A stretch of DNA of 64,000 nt, taken from Candidatus Thiodiazotropha sp. CDECU1. GTDB taxonomy: Bacteria; Pseudomonadota; Gammaproteobacteria; Chromatiales; Chromatiaceae. The notes beneath the pieces were generated by a model, which had not been told where the DNA came from, ran no database searches, and saw only the letters and a list, made by a program, of their open reading frames with translations. The translations under genes were made by a program, and so were the position numbers. This document shows, one piece after another, positions 17,709-25,898 of the stretch (its first letter is position 1; each line of letters starts with the position of its first letter). The stretch lies in NCBI RefSeq assembly GCF_963455295.1, contig NZ_OY734020.1:1054001-1118000 (forward strand), read 5' to 3'.

Positions 17709-19421
17709 TTACGGATTAAGGCCTGGCAACAGAACTCTGCGATCGCTTCTGGCCCTGGAAGATCGTCGTGGCCATAGTCTCAAACTGGGCCTGATCTCAT
17801 GTTTGAAGGCCTCTTTCCAGCGATCGAAATCGAGTTCGCTGTGGCCATAGATCGCCTGTTCCAGTTCATGGATGAGGGAGTGGATGTTCCCTTCCTGGGC
17901 CTTGGGATGGAAGTCGACGATATGGGTGCCGATGACACTGAAGGGGACATTCGGTGGCAGGCTGAGGTGCTTGTTGGCGAGAAATCTCAGGGTGTAGCCC
18001 CATACCTCCGGGTCTGTCTCTTCATCCACGAAGCGGACACAGAAGTAGAAGCGCACCGAGAGGGGCAGCATGCCAACCAGGTTGCGGCGCCAGCGCTGCC
18101 AGTGGGTGGCCGGGTTGAGCACGGCGGTGGTAGTACGCAGTTTCGCCCTGAGGGGTGAGAAGGCCGGCGCCATCTGACGCATCGGGCGCTGTAGAAAGAC
18201 CACCAATGGGGCCAATGGTGAGTGTTGTGTATCCCCTTTTCTACGGTGGGAGATCCAAATCGCAAGCCAGTAACCGAAGATCACGCCGAACATCACCGCC
18301 AGGGGTATCCAGAATGCTGAAGAGGCGCCGGCGGGAAACAGGGTGCTCTCTTCATCGGAGCCAAAAAAGTCGTCGGATTTACGCGTACCGCTGACAGCGA
18401 TTGGATGCAGTGGGATAGAGGCGCGTTGTGGACCATGAATGCGGGTATTCCACCAGTTCACACTCAATTGGGGGAGTTTCAGATCGCCGCCGTATAGGGG
18501 TACCAGGGTAAAGGTCTCCAGGCGGCGGCTGACGAGCTTGTTGTTGCGCTTGTTGAGGGTGGTCTCTACCCGACTCTGATCCCGATAGACGCGAAAGGCA
18601 TCGGTCTTCAGTTGCTGTTCAAGACTGGGAAGATGCTCAGCCACGATGCCGATGGCATCGATTTCAGTCGTCAGGGTAAAGGGTTTGCCGGCAGCGGCTT
18701 TGAGCTTTTGCGGCAGTTTGATTTTCAGATCGAGCTGTTCCACAGGCAACCAGGGGGAACTGGTCGGGTCGGCTTCCCTGATCTCCAGTTGTGGCGGGTT
18801 GTTTATCGATACATCGAATGACCTGTGGCCCCGACTGTATGTGGCTAGCTGTTCTTCTTCTCCAGTGATGCTCAGTGTGGGAAGCTGATACAGGCCTGCC
18901 TTAAGCGGAGTCAGGGTGAAATAGAAATCGTTTACGATCTCCCTTTTCCCATTCCGGGTACGGGAGTAGGTAACAGGGCCCTCAAGCTGCTGCAGGATAA
19001 AGTGGTCATTCTGGGGTATCTGTGGCGTTGCCGTGCGTAGGTTGTTTTGACTGACGACACTGATTTTCAGCACCACATTCTGCTGTATATAGGGGCTTTG
19101 CGTGGAAAGATCGGTTTCGATCTGTGGCGCCTGGGTCTGAGGAGCATAGTGGTTTTGCGGCGAATACCGGGGATATTGACTGCCGGGCCAACCCCCATAG
19201 GGTGATTGGGTTGTTGCTGGTTGAGTTTGAGATGGGGTGCCGGACTTACGATGATCAGGTGGCGCAAAATTCCACTGCCCGGGCGGCATCCCCTGCCATG
19301 GTGAGTTGCTTGGGTAGGGGTTGGCCATGACTGTGCAATGCGCTGACAACAAGGTCAACAAGATTATCGCTAGGCCCATGGGGCCCATGATTTTCCGGCG
19401 CCTGTAAGGTGGCTTTATCAC
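17709..19421 (-). CDS. batD: BatD-like oxygen-tolerance membrane protein
   Basis: 570 residues. The start is a GTG at 19419-19421 that overlaps the batC stop by 4 bp; an ATG at 19388 is the alternative. A signal segment (about 12-34), then a Pro/Gln/Asn-rich stretch (about 35-105), are followed by the periplasmic Ig-like BatD domain (about 105-360; TDLSTQSPYIQQNVVLKISV, FYFTLTPLKAGLYQLPTLSI, FTLVPLYGGDLKLPQLSV). One membrane span (FWIPLAVMFGVIFGYWLAIW) and a cytoplasmic tail follow. It is the last intact gene of the moxR-bat cluster. The Bat proteins were first linked to aerotolerance in Bacteroides; the mechanism is unsettled. Confidence 0.87.
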   Translation of the reverse strand: MIKPPYRRRKIMGPMGLAIILLTLLSAHCTVMANPYPSNSPWQGMPPGQWNFAPPDHRKSGTPSQTQPATTQSPYGGWPGSQYPRYSPQNHYAPQTQAPQIETDLSTQSPYIQQNVVLKISVVSQNNLRTATPQIPQNDHFILQQLEGPVTYSRTRNGKREIVNDFYFTLTPLKAGLYQLPTLSITGEEEQLATYSRGHRSFDVSINNPPQLEIREADPTSSPWLPVEQLDLKIKLPQKLKAAAGKPFTLTTEIDAIGIVAEHLPSLEQQLKTDAFRVYRDQSRVETTLNKRNNKLVSRRLETFTLVPLYGGDLKLPQLSVNWWNTRIHGPQRASIPLHPIAVSGTRKSDDFFGSDEESTLFPAGASSAFWIPLAVMFGVIFGYWLAIWISHRRKGDTQHSPLAPLVVFLQRPMRQMAPAFSPLRAKLRTTTAVLNPATHWQRWRRNLVGMLPLSVRFYFCVRFVDEETDPEVWGYTLRFLANKHLSLPPNVPFSVIGTHIVDFHPKAQEGNIHSLIHELEQAIYGHSELDFDRWKEAFKHEIRPSLRLWPRRSSRARSDRRVLLPGLNP

Positions 19422-20815
19422 CAGGGTCTTGTCTCCGTGTCGCGGCCGCCTCGGCTACGCAGGTATTTATACTCTTCCAGCCTGAACTGTTGTTGCATCA
19501 GTTGCGCTGGGTCCCCCTCAACTTGATCGAGCCACTGCTCCATCAATGCATTGGCACCGCTCAAGCGGGTTTTGTCACTACCGCTGCCCTCGGTTTGGTC
19601 CTCTCCCTCTTGGGATTGGGGCTGGTCGCTTTGATCCACCCGATCCACTGCATCCGCTCGGGCTTCGTCTTCCGGTTGGACATGACGTTCACCGCTATCC
19701 CGGCCCAGTTCGTCATGCCGGGGTGATCCAGGCGCCTGTTGCTCTTTATCTTCTCGCTTCGCTTCGAGACTAGCAGACTTTTCGTTATCTTGTTCGCCCA
19801 TTGCCTGTTGCTCTCGTTGGGCTTCCTCCTCCTCTCCTCTCTGCTCATCGTCCCTGGTCTCCATACCCTCGCTTTTGTCCTGTTGCTGTTTTTGCTCCCC
19901 ACTCATTGCTTGCTGATCAGTCGCTGACTCACTGCCTTCCTGTTGCTCGTCCTTCTCCATCTGATCACCCGACTCACTCTCTTCATCCTGATCCTTGCTG
20001 CCTTTATCCGACTGCTGCTCCTGGTCTCCGGATTGCTCTTGCTCGTCCTGTTTCTCACCGGACTGCTGCTGTTGTTCCTCTTGCTGATCGCCGGACTGCT
20101 GCTCTTGTTCCTGTTGCTGATCGCCGGACTGTTGCTCTTGTTCCTGTTGCTGATCGCCGGACTGCTGTTCTTGTTCCTGTTGCTGTTCCCCGGACTGTTG
20201 CTCTTGTTCCTGTTGCTGTTCCCCGGACTGCTGCTGTTGTTCTTCTTGCTGCTCGCCGGATTGCTGCTGCTCTTCTTCTTGCTGTTCCCCGGATTCTTGC
20301 TGCTGCTCCTCTTGCTGTTCCCCGGACTGCTCCTGTTCCTCTTGCTCCTCACTCGATTCCGACTCCTGTTGTTCCTTCTCGGATTCCTGATCCTGCTCTT
20401 TTTCCTCTTCCTCCTGTTCTTGATCTTTTTCCTGCTGCGCCAGCTTCTCTCTCGCCAGGGCCAGGTTATGGCGTGCATCGGTATGATCCGGATCCCCTTC
20501 CAGCACCTCCTGGTAGGCTTCGATGGCGCCCTGGTAGTCCTCCAGTTTGTAGCGGCTGTTACCCAGGTTGTAACGGGCATCCTGCTTCACCTCTTCCCTC
20601 TCTACCTGGCTGAAATTCTCGCTGGCAGCCTGGTAGTCACCGGTGCGATAGTTTGCGACACCCCTGCGGTAGGGATCTGCAAACCCCTTGGCCGCCTCAT
20701 CGTAATGGCCCTGGTTGTAGTTCTCTGCTGCCTGTTGCTCCTGGTTCAAAAACCAATTGGCCCCGACCAGGGCGGGAGTAAAAAGCAGTATCATGGAGAG
20801 ATAGACCACCTTCAT
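19418..20815 (-). CDS. batC: BatC-like TPR protein with long Gln/Glu repeat tail
   Basis: 465 residues. A signal segment (1-19) is followed by three TPR units (about 25-125; DARYNLGNSRYKLEDYQGAI and DARHNLALAREKL). From about 126 on, the chain is almost only Gln, Glu, Asp, Ser, Gly and Lys, with nine copies of an 11-residue unit of the type QSGEQQQEQEQ (about 163-262). It is strongly acidic and probably extended. The C-terminus (about 410-465) returns to ordinary composition: GANALMEQWLDQVEGDPAQL, QQFRLEEYKYLRSR. It overlaps batB upstream by 4 bp and batD downstream by 4 bp, so the three are translationally coupled. Confidence 0.85.
   Translation of the reverse strand: MKVVYLSMILLFTPALVGANWFLNQEQQAAENYNQGHYDEAAKGFADPYRRGVANYRTGDYQAASENFSQVEREEVKQDARYNLGNSRYKLEDYQGAIEAYQEVLEGDPDHTDARHNLALAREKLAQQEKDQEQEEEEKEQDQESEKEQQESESSEEQEEQEQSGEQQEEQQQESGEQQEEEQQQSGEQQEEQQQQSGEQQQEQEQQSGEQQQEQEQQSGDQQQEQEQQSGDQQQEQEQQSGDQQEEQQQQSGEKQDEQEQSGDQEQQSDKGSKDQDEESESGDQMEKDEQQEGSESATDQQAMSGEQKQQQDKSEGMETRDDEQRGEEEEAQREQQAMGEQDNEKSASLEAKREDKEQQAPGSPRHDELGRDSGERHVQPEDEARADAVDRVDQSDQPQSQEGEDQTEGSGSDKTRLSGANALMEQWLDQVEGDPAQLMQQQFRLEEYKYLRSRGGRDTETRPW
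20024..20328. repeat. 33-bp tandem repeats inside batC
   Basis: About nine 33-bp units encode the 11-residue QSG(E/D)QQxEQxQ motif; the SG pairs fall at residues 164, 175, 186, 197, 208, 219, 230, 241 and 252. Several neighbouring units are nearly identical in DNA, which suggests recent slippage and copy-number variation. Confidence 0.85.
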
Positions 20816-21840
20816 ACTTGGGTCTCTCCCGTTCGGCGGACTCTGAAGCGGTTCAGCAGGAATAGTAGCAGAGGAAAAATCAGCCAGTAGAAGCGCTCAT
20901 TCCAGACCCGCGTCTTCTCCTCCGTGGGGGTGGGTCTGCCAACCTCCCCGCTGGCGAGTTGCAATATATTGCGACTGTCCTGATCTCGAAAGTCCGCACG
21001 TTGAAAGTATCCCCCCCCTGCCAGAGCGAGTTGTTGCAGCAGGGGTTCATTGAGTCGGGATTCAATCAGCTTGCCGCTGCGCTCTCTCATCAATTCACTC
21101 TGGCCAGCACGGGCGGGTACCGGACCACCCCCGGTCGTGCCTATTCCCATGGTGTGCAGGACGACCCCCTGTTGGGCGAGTTTCTCGATCCGCGGCAAGA
21201 GTCCTGGTTCATCAAAATCACCATCGCTGATCAGCAGGATAGTGCGTGCATTCCCGCTGCCCTCACTGCCGAGCAGCTGCTCGGCACGTTCCAGGGCGGC
21301 GATCAGACGACTGCCCTGGAGATTGGCCAGCTCCGAGGAGACCGCCGGCAGGGCGTTGAGAATACTTTGACTGTCCTCGGTGATCGGTGCGATCACATGG
21401 GGCACGGTTGCGAAGGCGATCATGCCGATACGCAGCTCCTGATTCAGCACGACCAGGTCCTGCACCTCCTGACGCGCTCTTGCCAGGCGTGATGGGGGCA
21501 CATCCGCCACGTTCATCGAGCGGGAGATATCCATCAGGATGACCAGATCACTGGCCGGCGAGAAGGCCTCGATATCGGTGTAGTCCCAACGGGGACCGGC
21601 CAGGGCCAACACCAGCAAAATCCACAACAAGCCCCAGCGGGTGAAACGACTCCAGCGTTCATCCACGCTGAGTTCCCGTACCCCGGTCAGGTGTGGCAGC
21701 AGGTGGTCATCGGCATAACGATGGATAGGGCCTTTCGCGGGGCGAACCACACTGTAGATCAACCAGCCAAGCACCGGGATCAGCCCAAACAGGGCGAACA
21801 ACCACTCCGGGCGGGCGAAGTGAAACAGGGATTCAGGCAT
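20812..21840 (-). CDS. batB: BatB-like VWA-domain membrane protein
   Basis: 342 residues: an N-terminal membrane segment (about 10-28), a second span (about 68-85), a VWA domain (about 95-290) and a C-terminal span (about 318-334). The MIDAS motif is visible as VILMDISRSM (D-x-S-x-S) with the later Thr in ANLQGSRLIAALE and Asp in LLISDGDFDEPG. VWA domains bind partner proteins through a metal ion. It overlaps batA upstream by 8 bp and batC downstream by 4 bp. Confidence 0.9.
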   Translation of the reverse strand: MPESLFHFARPEWLFALFGLIPVLGWLIYSVVRPAKGPIHRYADDHLLPHLTGVRELSVDERWSRFTRWGLLWILLVLALAGPRWDYTDIEAFSPASDLVILMDISRSMNVADVPPSRLARARQEVQDLVVLNQELRIGMIAFATVPHVIAPITEDSQSILNALPAVSSELANLQGSRLIAALERAEQLLGSEGSGNARTILLISDGDFDEPGLLPRIEKLAQQGVVLHTMGIGTTGGGPVPARAGQSELMRERSGKLIESRLNEPLLQQLALAGGGYFQRADFRDQDSRNILQLASGEVGRPTPTEEKTRVWNERFYWLIFPLLLFLLNRFRVRRTGETQV

Positions 21841-22873
21841 ACCCGCCCCCTTTCAAACGTCGCTGCCTGCCCTCGGGATAGATGCCCAGTATCAGCAGCA
21901 ACAACAGTGCAACGCCGAGGGGCCAATAGTAGAGGGGTCGGGGAATGAATACGGTACGGGATTCGGCCTCGGTCTTTTCCAGCTCATCGATGTGCTGATA
22001 GATCTTTTCCAGGGCCGCGGTATCGGTTGCACGGAAGTAGGCGCCATCCGCGGCCTCCGCTATCTCACGCATCACCGCCTCATTGAATCCCAGGTCGGTG
22101 CGGGTAGTGATGCGGCCATTCTCCAGGATGGGCACCCGTTCCTTATCGCTGCCAACCCCTATGCTATAGATTCGGATGCCTTCCTCTGCCGCCAGCTGGG
22201 CGGCCTTCAGGGGTGGAATGGTACCCGCGGTATTCTCACCGTCAGCGATCAGCAGTAGCACCCTTGAACCTTGCGGTCGTTCTCTGAGTTTTTTGATACC
22301 CAGACCCAGGGCGTCACCGATGGCGGTTCCGTCACCGGCGATGCGGGGAATCACTTCCCCCAGCAGACTGCTGACTGCTTTGCGGTCATAGGTGAGCGGG
22401 GAGAGTACGTAGGCCCGGCTGCCGAACACCACCAGGCCGAGACGATCCCCCTGCCGTCCCTCGATGAAGTTGGTCACCACACCTTTCACCACCTGCATGC
22501 GACTGACCTGTTCATCGTTGAGGGTGAAATCGAGGGCGTTCATGGAGTGGGAGGCATCCACGGCCAGCATCAGGTCATAGCCCGCGGTGCGGTTTTCGGT
22601 ATAGGGTTCAAGCCATTGGGGGCGCATTACTGCCAACACCAGGGCCAGCCACAGGAGATAGAGCAGCCAGCTGTGCAGACGGGCACTCAGGGGCTGGCGG
22701 GGTTGGCGAGTGTGAAAGGCGTCCTGCAGGTGGGCCAGGCTTGGATGGAGCAGGGTGGTCTGCATTCCCTCCACCGATTCGTGTTGCTCCCGGGATGGAC
22801 GGGGCCAAAAGTGACGTATCAACAGGGGCAGCAGCAGTAACAGCCCCATCCAGGGCCAGTGAAACTCAAACAT
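21833..22873 (-). CDS. batA: BatA-like VWA-domain membrane protein
   Basis: 346 residues from the ATG at 22873 (AGGAAG upstream); a longer start at 22909 would lie inside the preceding gene. It begins MFEFHWPWMGLLLLLPLLI (span 1), has a second span near 60-78, a VWA domain (about 88-300) with MIDAS LMLAVDASHSMNA and LLLIADGENTAG, and a C-terminal span (YYWPLGVALLLLLILGIY). It is paired with BatB; in the known clusters MoxR is thought to act on such VWA partners in the way of a chaperone. It overlaps the DUF4381 gene by 8 bp. Confidence 0.9.
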   Translation of the reverse strand: MFEFHWPWMGLLLLLPLLIRHFWPRPSREQHESVEGMQTTLLHPSLAHLQDAFHTRQPRQPLSARLHSWLLYLLWLALVLAVMRPQWLEPYTENRTAGYDLMLAVDASHSMNALDFTLNDEQVSRMQVVKGVVTNFIEGRQGDRLGLVVFGSRAYVLSPLTYDRKAVSSLLGEVIPRIAGDGTAIGDALGLGIKKLRERPQGSRVLLLIADGENTAGTIPPLKAAQLAAEEGIRIYSIGVGSDKERVPILENGRITTRTDLGFNEAVMREIAEAADGAYFRATDTAALEKIYQHIDELEKTEAESRTVFIPRPLYYWPLGVALLLLLILGIYPEGRQRRLKGGGYA

Positions 22874-23345
22874 GACAGGCTTCCTCGCTGACCCAATGGA
22901 TGGCGGCATCGATCAATTGCGCCAGCTGAGCCTTATCGGCACCACGCTCGGGCGGGGCATAGGGCAGCACCAGTAGGATCCGGCCTTTTTCACGCCACAG
23001 AAAGCCGGTGGAGTCGTTGCTCTGCAGCCAGTCGAGCCAGGCCTCGTCGGTGAGGGCGGCTGTCTCCTCCCGGCCGCAGCGGGCGATGGCGATGCGTCTC
23101 AGAAGCTCGGAGAGTTCACTGGCCACCTGTTTCGCCGGCTCGCGTTTCATGCGTCGACGCAAGGCGAGAAGGCTGCGCCGTGCATCCTGTTGCCAGCGTC
23201 CCAGTGGATAGAGCCTGCGCCATCTGAAAATGAACCAAATCAACACGCCTGTCAGGAGTATCAGTGCCAACACTAGCCACCATCCTGGGGCGGGTGGCCA
23301 CCAGGGGGCTTGATCGATGCCTCGAATGTCGCGTAGTGGATCCAT
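22866..23345 (-). CDS. DUF4381 single-span membrane protein of the Bat cluster
   Basis: 159 residues. It opens MDPLRDIRGIDQAPWWPPAPGWW, the characteristic Pro/Trp-rich start of DUF4381 proteins, followed by one membrane span (about 24-42) and a helical cytoplasmic domain (SLLALRRRMKREPAKQVASELSELLRR). Its role is unknown, but it is regularly found between the DUF58 and VWA genes in moxR-bat operons, as here. It starts directly after the DUF58 stop and overlaps batA by 8 bp. Confidence 0.87.
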   Translation of the reverse strand: MDPLRDIRGIDQAPWWPPAPGWWLVLALILLTGVLIWFIFRWRRLYPLGRWQQDARRSLLALRRRMKREPAKQVASELSELLRRIAIARCGREETAALTDEAWLDWLQSNDSTGFLWREKGRILLVLPYAPPERGADKAQLAQLIDAAIHWVSEEACHV

Positions 23346-24257
23346 TCAACGTCTGCCAAAATGTTTCGCCAATCCATGGGAGAGGGCCAGATGGATCTCT
23401 TCATTGGTGGCAATCGGCATCAGGGGTATGCCCAGGGCATTGGTCAATTGGGTCAGGGTCTGGCGGCGCTTATGCCAGGTCTCTGTATAGCGCGCTCTGG
23501 CCTGATGGTCACGGGTGTCGATCTCCATTGCGTTGCCATCGGGGCCGACAAAGGTGATCTGTCCCATATCGGGTAGCTCCTTGTCAGCGGGATCATCCAC
23601 CGGTACCAGTACCAGGGTATGGTGTTGACAGAGTCGCCCCAAGGTCTGTTTCAGGTCCTGGATCTCACGATTCATGTCGGCGATGACAAAGATCAGAGAA
23701 CCGGTTGCGGTGCCCCGGTCGGCCCGCTGCAGAGCCTCGGAGAGGCAGTCGATATGGGGCTGCTGAGTGGTGCCTTCCTGTGTCAGCGCATGCAGCAGAC
23801 GCCATAAGGCACGACGATCCTTGGTGGGACGGAAGTACTGCATCCCCAGGTTTCTATCGCCAAACAGCATACCCCCGACCCTGTCGTGCAGTTTGGATGC
23901 GGCCCAGCCAAGCAGCGCAGCCGCCTTGGCAGCCTGGATCGATTTGAATGTGCCGCGTGTACCAAAGCTCATGTGCGGGCCTCTATCGATGCAGAGCACC
24001 ACACTGCGTTCCCGCTCTTCACGGAATATCTTCAGATGGGGCACGTTGGTGCGGGCGGTGACATTCCACTCCATGTTGCGAATATCATCCCCTTCTCGAT
24101 ACTCCCTCACCTCTTCAAAATCGAGGCCGGTGCCACGAAACACGGAGGCATAGAGACCGCTGAAACTGGTATTTACCAGATGGTGCGAGGCCAGGCCCAG
24201 GGTATGGGCTTGATGACGTAGCTCCAGCAGATCATCGATATGGGGATAGAGGCTCAT
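23346..24257 (-). CDS. DUF58 domain protein of the MoxR-Bat cluster
   Basis: 303 residues, soluble. The DUF58 core is clear: GLDFEEVREYREGDDIRNMEWNVTARTN (about 43-72), FREERERSVVLCIDRGPHMSFG, and the VWA-like continuation (LIFVIADMNREIQDL). It is probably an adaptor or assembly factor acting with the MoxR ATPase. It is 21 bp after moxR and abuts the DUF4381 gene. Confidence 0.9.
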   Translation of the reverse strand: MSLYPHIDDLLELRHQAHTLGLASHHLVNTSFSGLYASVFRGTGLDFEEVREYREGDDIRNMEWNVTARTNVPHLKIFREERERSVVLCIDRGPHMSFGTRGTFKSIQAAKAAALLGWAASKLHDRVGGMLFGDRNLGMQYFRPTKDRRALWRLLHALTQEGTTQQPHIDCLSEALQRADRGTATGSLIFVIADMNREIQDLKQTLGRLCQHHTLVLVPVDDPADKELPDMGQITFVGPDGNAMEIDTRDHQARARYTETWHKRRQTLTQLTNALGIPLMPIATNEEIHLALSHGLAKHFGRR

Positions 24258-24278
24258 GCGAATACTAAGCCCGGTTGG

Positions 24279-25235
24279 CTAGGGGATGGCAACCATGTCC
24301 AGCAGGCGGGAGAGAAAATCGTCGGTGGTGATCCCTTCCGCCTCCGCTTCGAAGGTCAGCAGGATACGGTGGCGTAAGATGGCCGGTGCCACGGCCTGAA
24401 TATGGTGGGGCGCCACGAACTCCTCGTCGTCCAGCCAGGCCTTTGCCCGTGCGCATCGCGCCAATGCGATACTGGCCCGGGGAGAGGCACCGAATCGGCA
24501 CCAGCGGGCCAGATCCTTGTCATAAGCCGAGGGATTCCTGCTTGCCTGAACCAGGTCGACGATATAGCTGTTGAGCTTAGGATCGAGATAGAGTTCGGCC
24601 ACCTGCTGGCGAATGGAAGTCAACTTCTTTTGTGTCAATGGCTTATCTGGTGGTGTGGGTTTCTGCTTTTGCTGGGCGCTGTCCAGGTCCAGAATCTTGA
24701 GTTCCTCATCACGATTGGGGTAATCCACATTGGCCTGCATCAGAAAGCGGTCCAGCTGGGCCTCCGGCAGGTGATAGGTGCCTTCCTGTTCAACCGGATT
24801 CTGGGTCGCCAGCACCATGAAAAAAGCGGGCAGAGGGTAGGTTGTTTGACCGACGGTGATCTGCTGCTCTCCCATCGCCTCCAGGAGTGCCGACTGTACC
24901 TTGGCGGGCGCCCGGTTGACCTCATCCGCAAGCAGGATGTTGTGGAAAAGGGGGCCCTGACGGAATTCGAACTCCCCCTTCTCATGGCGGTAGATATCGG
25001 TGCCTATGAGGTCGGAGGGTAACAGGTCGGGGGTGAACTGGACGCGGTGAAAATCCCCTTCAATGGCCTCTGCCAGGGCCTTCACGGCGGTGGTTTTCGC
25101 GAGTCCCGGCAATCCCTCAATGAGCAGATGACCGTCACTGAGCAGGCAGATCAACATACTTTCGATAAAGTTTGTCTGACCGATGATACGCGAAGCCAAA
25201 TGTTCGCGCAGCGGAGCAAGATCGGATGAATTCAT
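24279..25235 (-). CDS. moxR: MoxR-family AAA+ ATPase
   Basis: 318 residues from the ATG at 25235, the usual MoxR length; a TTG at 25337 would add 34 residues. The Walker A is IEGLPGLAKTT and the Walker B LADEVNRAP. Sensor regions include FMVLATQNPVEQEGTYHLPEAQLDRF, and the C-terminal lid domain has GASPRASIALARCARAKAWL. MoxR ATPases remodel or load metal into VWA-partner complexes. It is the first gene of the cluster moxR-DUF58-DUF4381-batA-B-C-D on the minus strand. The 660-bp region upstream is AT-rich. Confidence 0.93.
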   Translation of the reverse strand: MNSSDLAPLREHLASRIIGQTNFIESMLICLLSDGHLLIEGLPGLAKTTAVKALAEAIEGDFHRVQFTPDLLPSDLIGTDIYRHEKGEFEFRQGPLFHNILLADEVNRAPAKVQSALLEAMGEQQITVGQTTYPLPAFFMVLATQNPVEQEGTYHLPEAQLDRFLMQANVDYPNRDEELKILDLDSAQQKQKPTPPDKPLTQKKLTSIRQQVAELYLDPKLNSYIVDLVQASRNPSAYDKDLARWCRFGASPRASIALARCARAKAWLDDEEFVAPHHIQAVAPAILRHRILLTFEAEAEGITTDDFLSRLLDMVAIP

Positions 25236-25700
25236 GAGTGATTCTACTTCATTTATTGCTTGTGATAATTCGCGCAACACGAGGTATTGATCTGGTTTCT
25301 CAATCCCGGCTTTATGTTTGCTCAGGTTGCGTCGCAATCTATCCTGTCCATATTCGATCCAGAGTGCAAGCTTTAGAAGAAGTCCAATCTATTTGATTAT
25401 TAGCAACTGTTTATCTAAGGCCCGTTGATCCTTAAGGGATTCCTGCTGATAGACCAATCTTTTTGCAACTGAATTAGCTCCTCGTTAATGGATAACCGCG
25501 TGCTGATGCGACAATGAAAACTGTGCACATGCGGAAAGGCCGAGGGATTGGCTCGGGCATATACCTATTTATAGGCTGGGGATAAGGCATTCATGTTTAT
25601 CTAACTATATGTTTATTTTATAGAAAAACAAATTGTTCACTTTTTTTACGATTTAATGAAACTCCCCGTTCTATTGGGCTTTGATGGAGATTTTCAGGAT

Positions 25701-25736
25701 TTATCAACAATGTTATCCACAGCGCATGTGGGTAAT
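25701..25736. promoter_or_regulatory. Cluster of three DnaA-box-like sites
   Basis: TTATCAACA (25701-25709), the consensus DnaA box TTATCCACA (25713-25721), and TGTGGGTAA (25728-25736, the complement of TTACCCACA) lie within 36 bp. The first and third differ from consensus by one base. An AT-rich stretch lies 40-110 bp to the left. This could be a DnaA-controlled promoter, a DnaA-titration site or part of an origin. Confidence 0.5.
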
Positions 25737-25781
25737 TCTGAAAGTTATGAAATGAAAGGGGGTTGTCGATAGAAGATAACT

Positions 25782-25845
25782 ATTGTCGTTTAGATTGTTC
25801 TCTAATCATCTGAATTAAATAGCATTTAAATTAAAAAACGACAAT
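25782..25845. repeat. 10-bp inverted repeat upstream of typA
   Basis: ATTGTCGTTT (25782-25791) and AAACGACAAT (25836-25845) are perfect complements separated by 44 AT-rich bases. The second arm lies just upstream of the typA -10. It could be an operator pair. Confidence 0.4.
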
Positions 25846-25859
25846 TTCCACAGGCAGGG

Positions 25860-25865
25860 TATAAT
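25860..25865 (+). promoter_or_regulatory. -10 element of the typA promoter
   Basis: Perfect TATAAT, 33 bp before the GTG start of typA. The -35 region at 17-18 bp is poor, so an activator may be needed. Confidence 0.45.
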
Positions 25866-25898
25866 CCGCCATCTTTTTACTCTGTATAGGCAGTTTCA

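Larger units (their letters stand above)
25236..25898. other. AT-rich intergenic region between divergent moxR and typA
   Basis: About 660 bp without a convincing gene, unusually long for this chromosome. It holds AT-rich stretches (about 25590-25665 and 25800-25850), a cluster of DnaA-box-like nonamers (25701-25736), a 10-bp inverted repeat with arms 54 bp apart (25782-25845), two copies of TGTTTATCTAA (near 25408 and 25594), and a TATAAT at 25860 that probably serves typA. Confidence 0.6.

Noticed and set aside
19943-20890. 315-codon plus-strand ORF rich in Leu opposite batB/batC
   Set aside because: It is the antisense of the Gln/Glu repeat region; its Leu runs come from the repeat DNA. 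The minus-strand Bat genes are clearly real.
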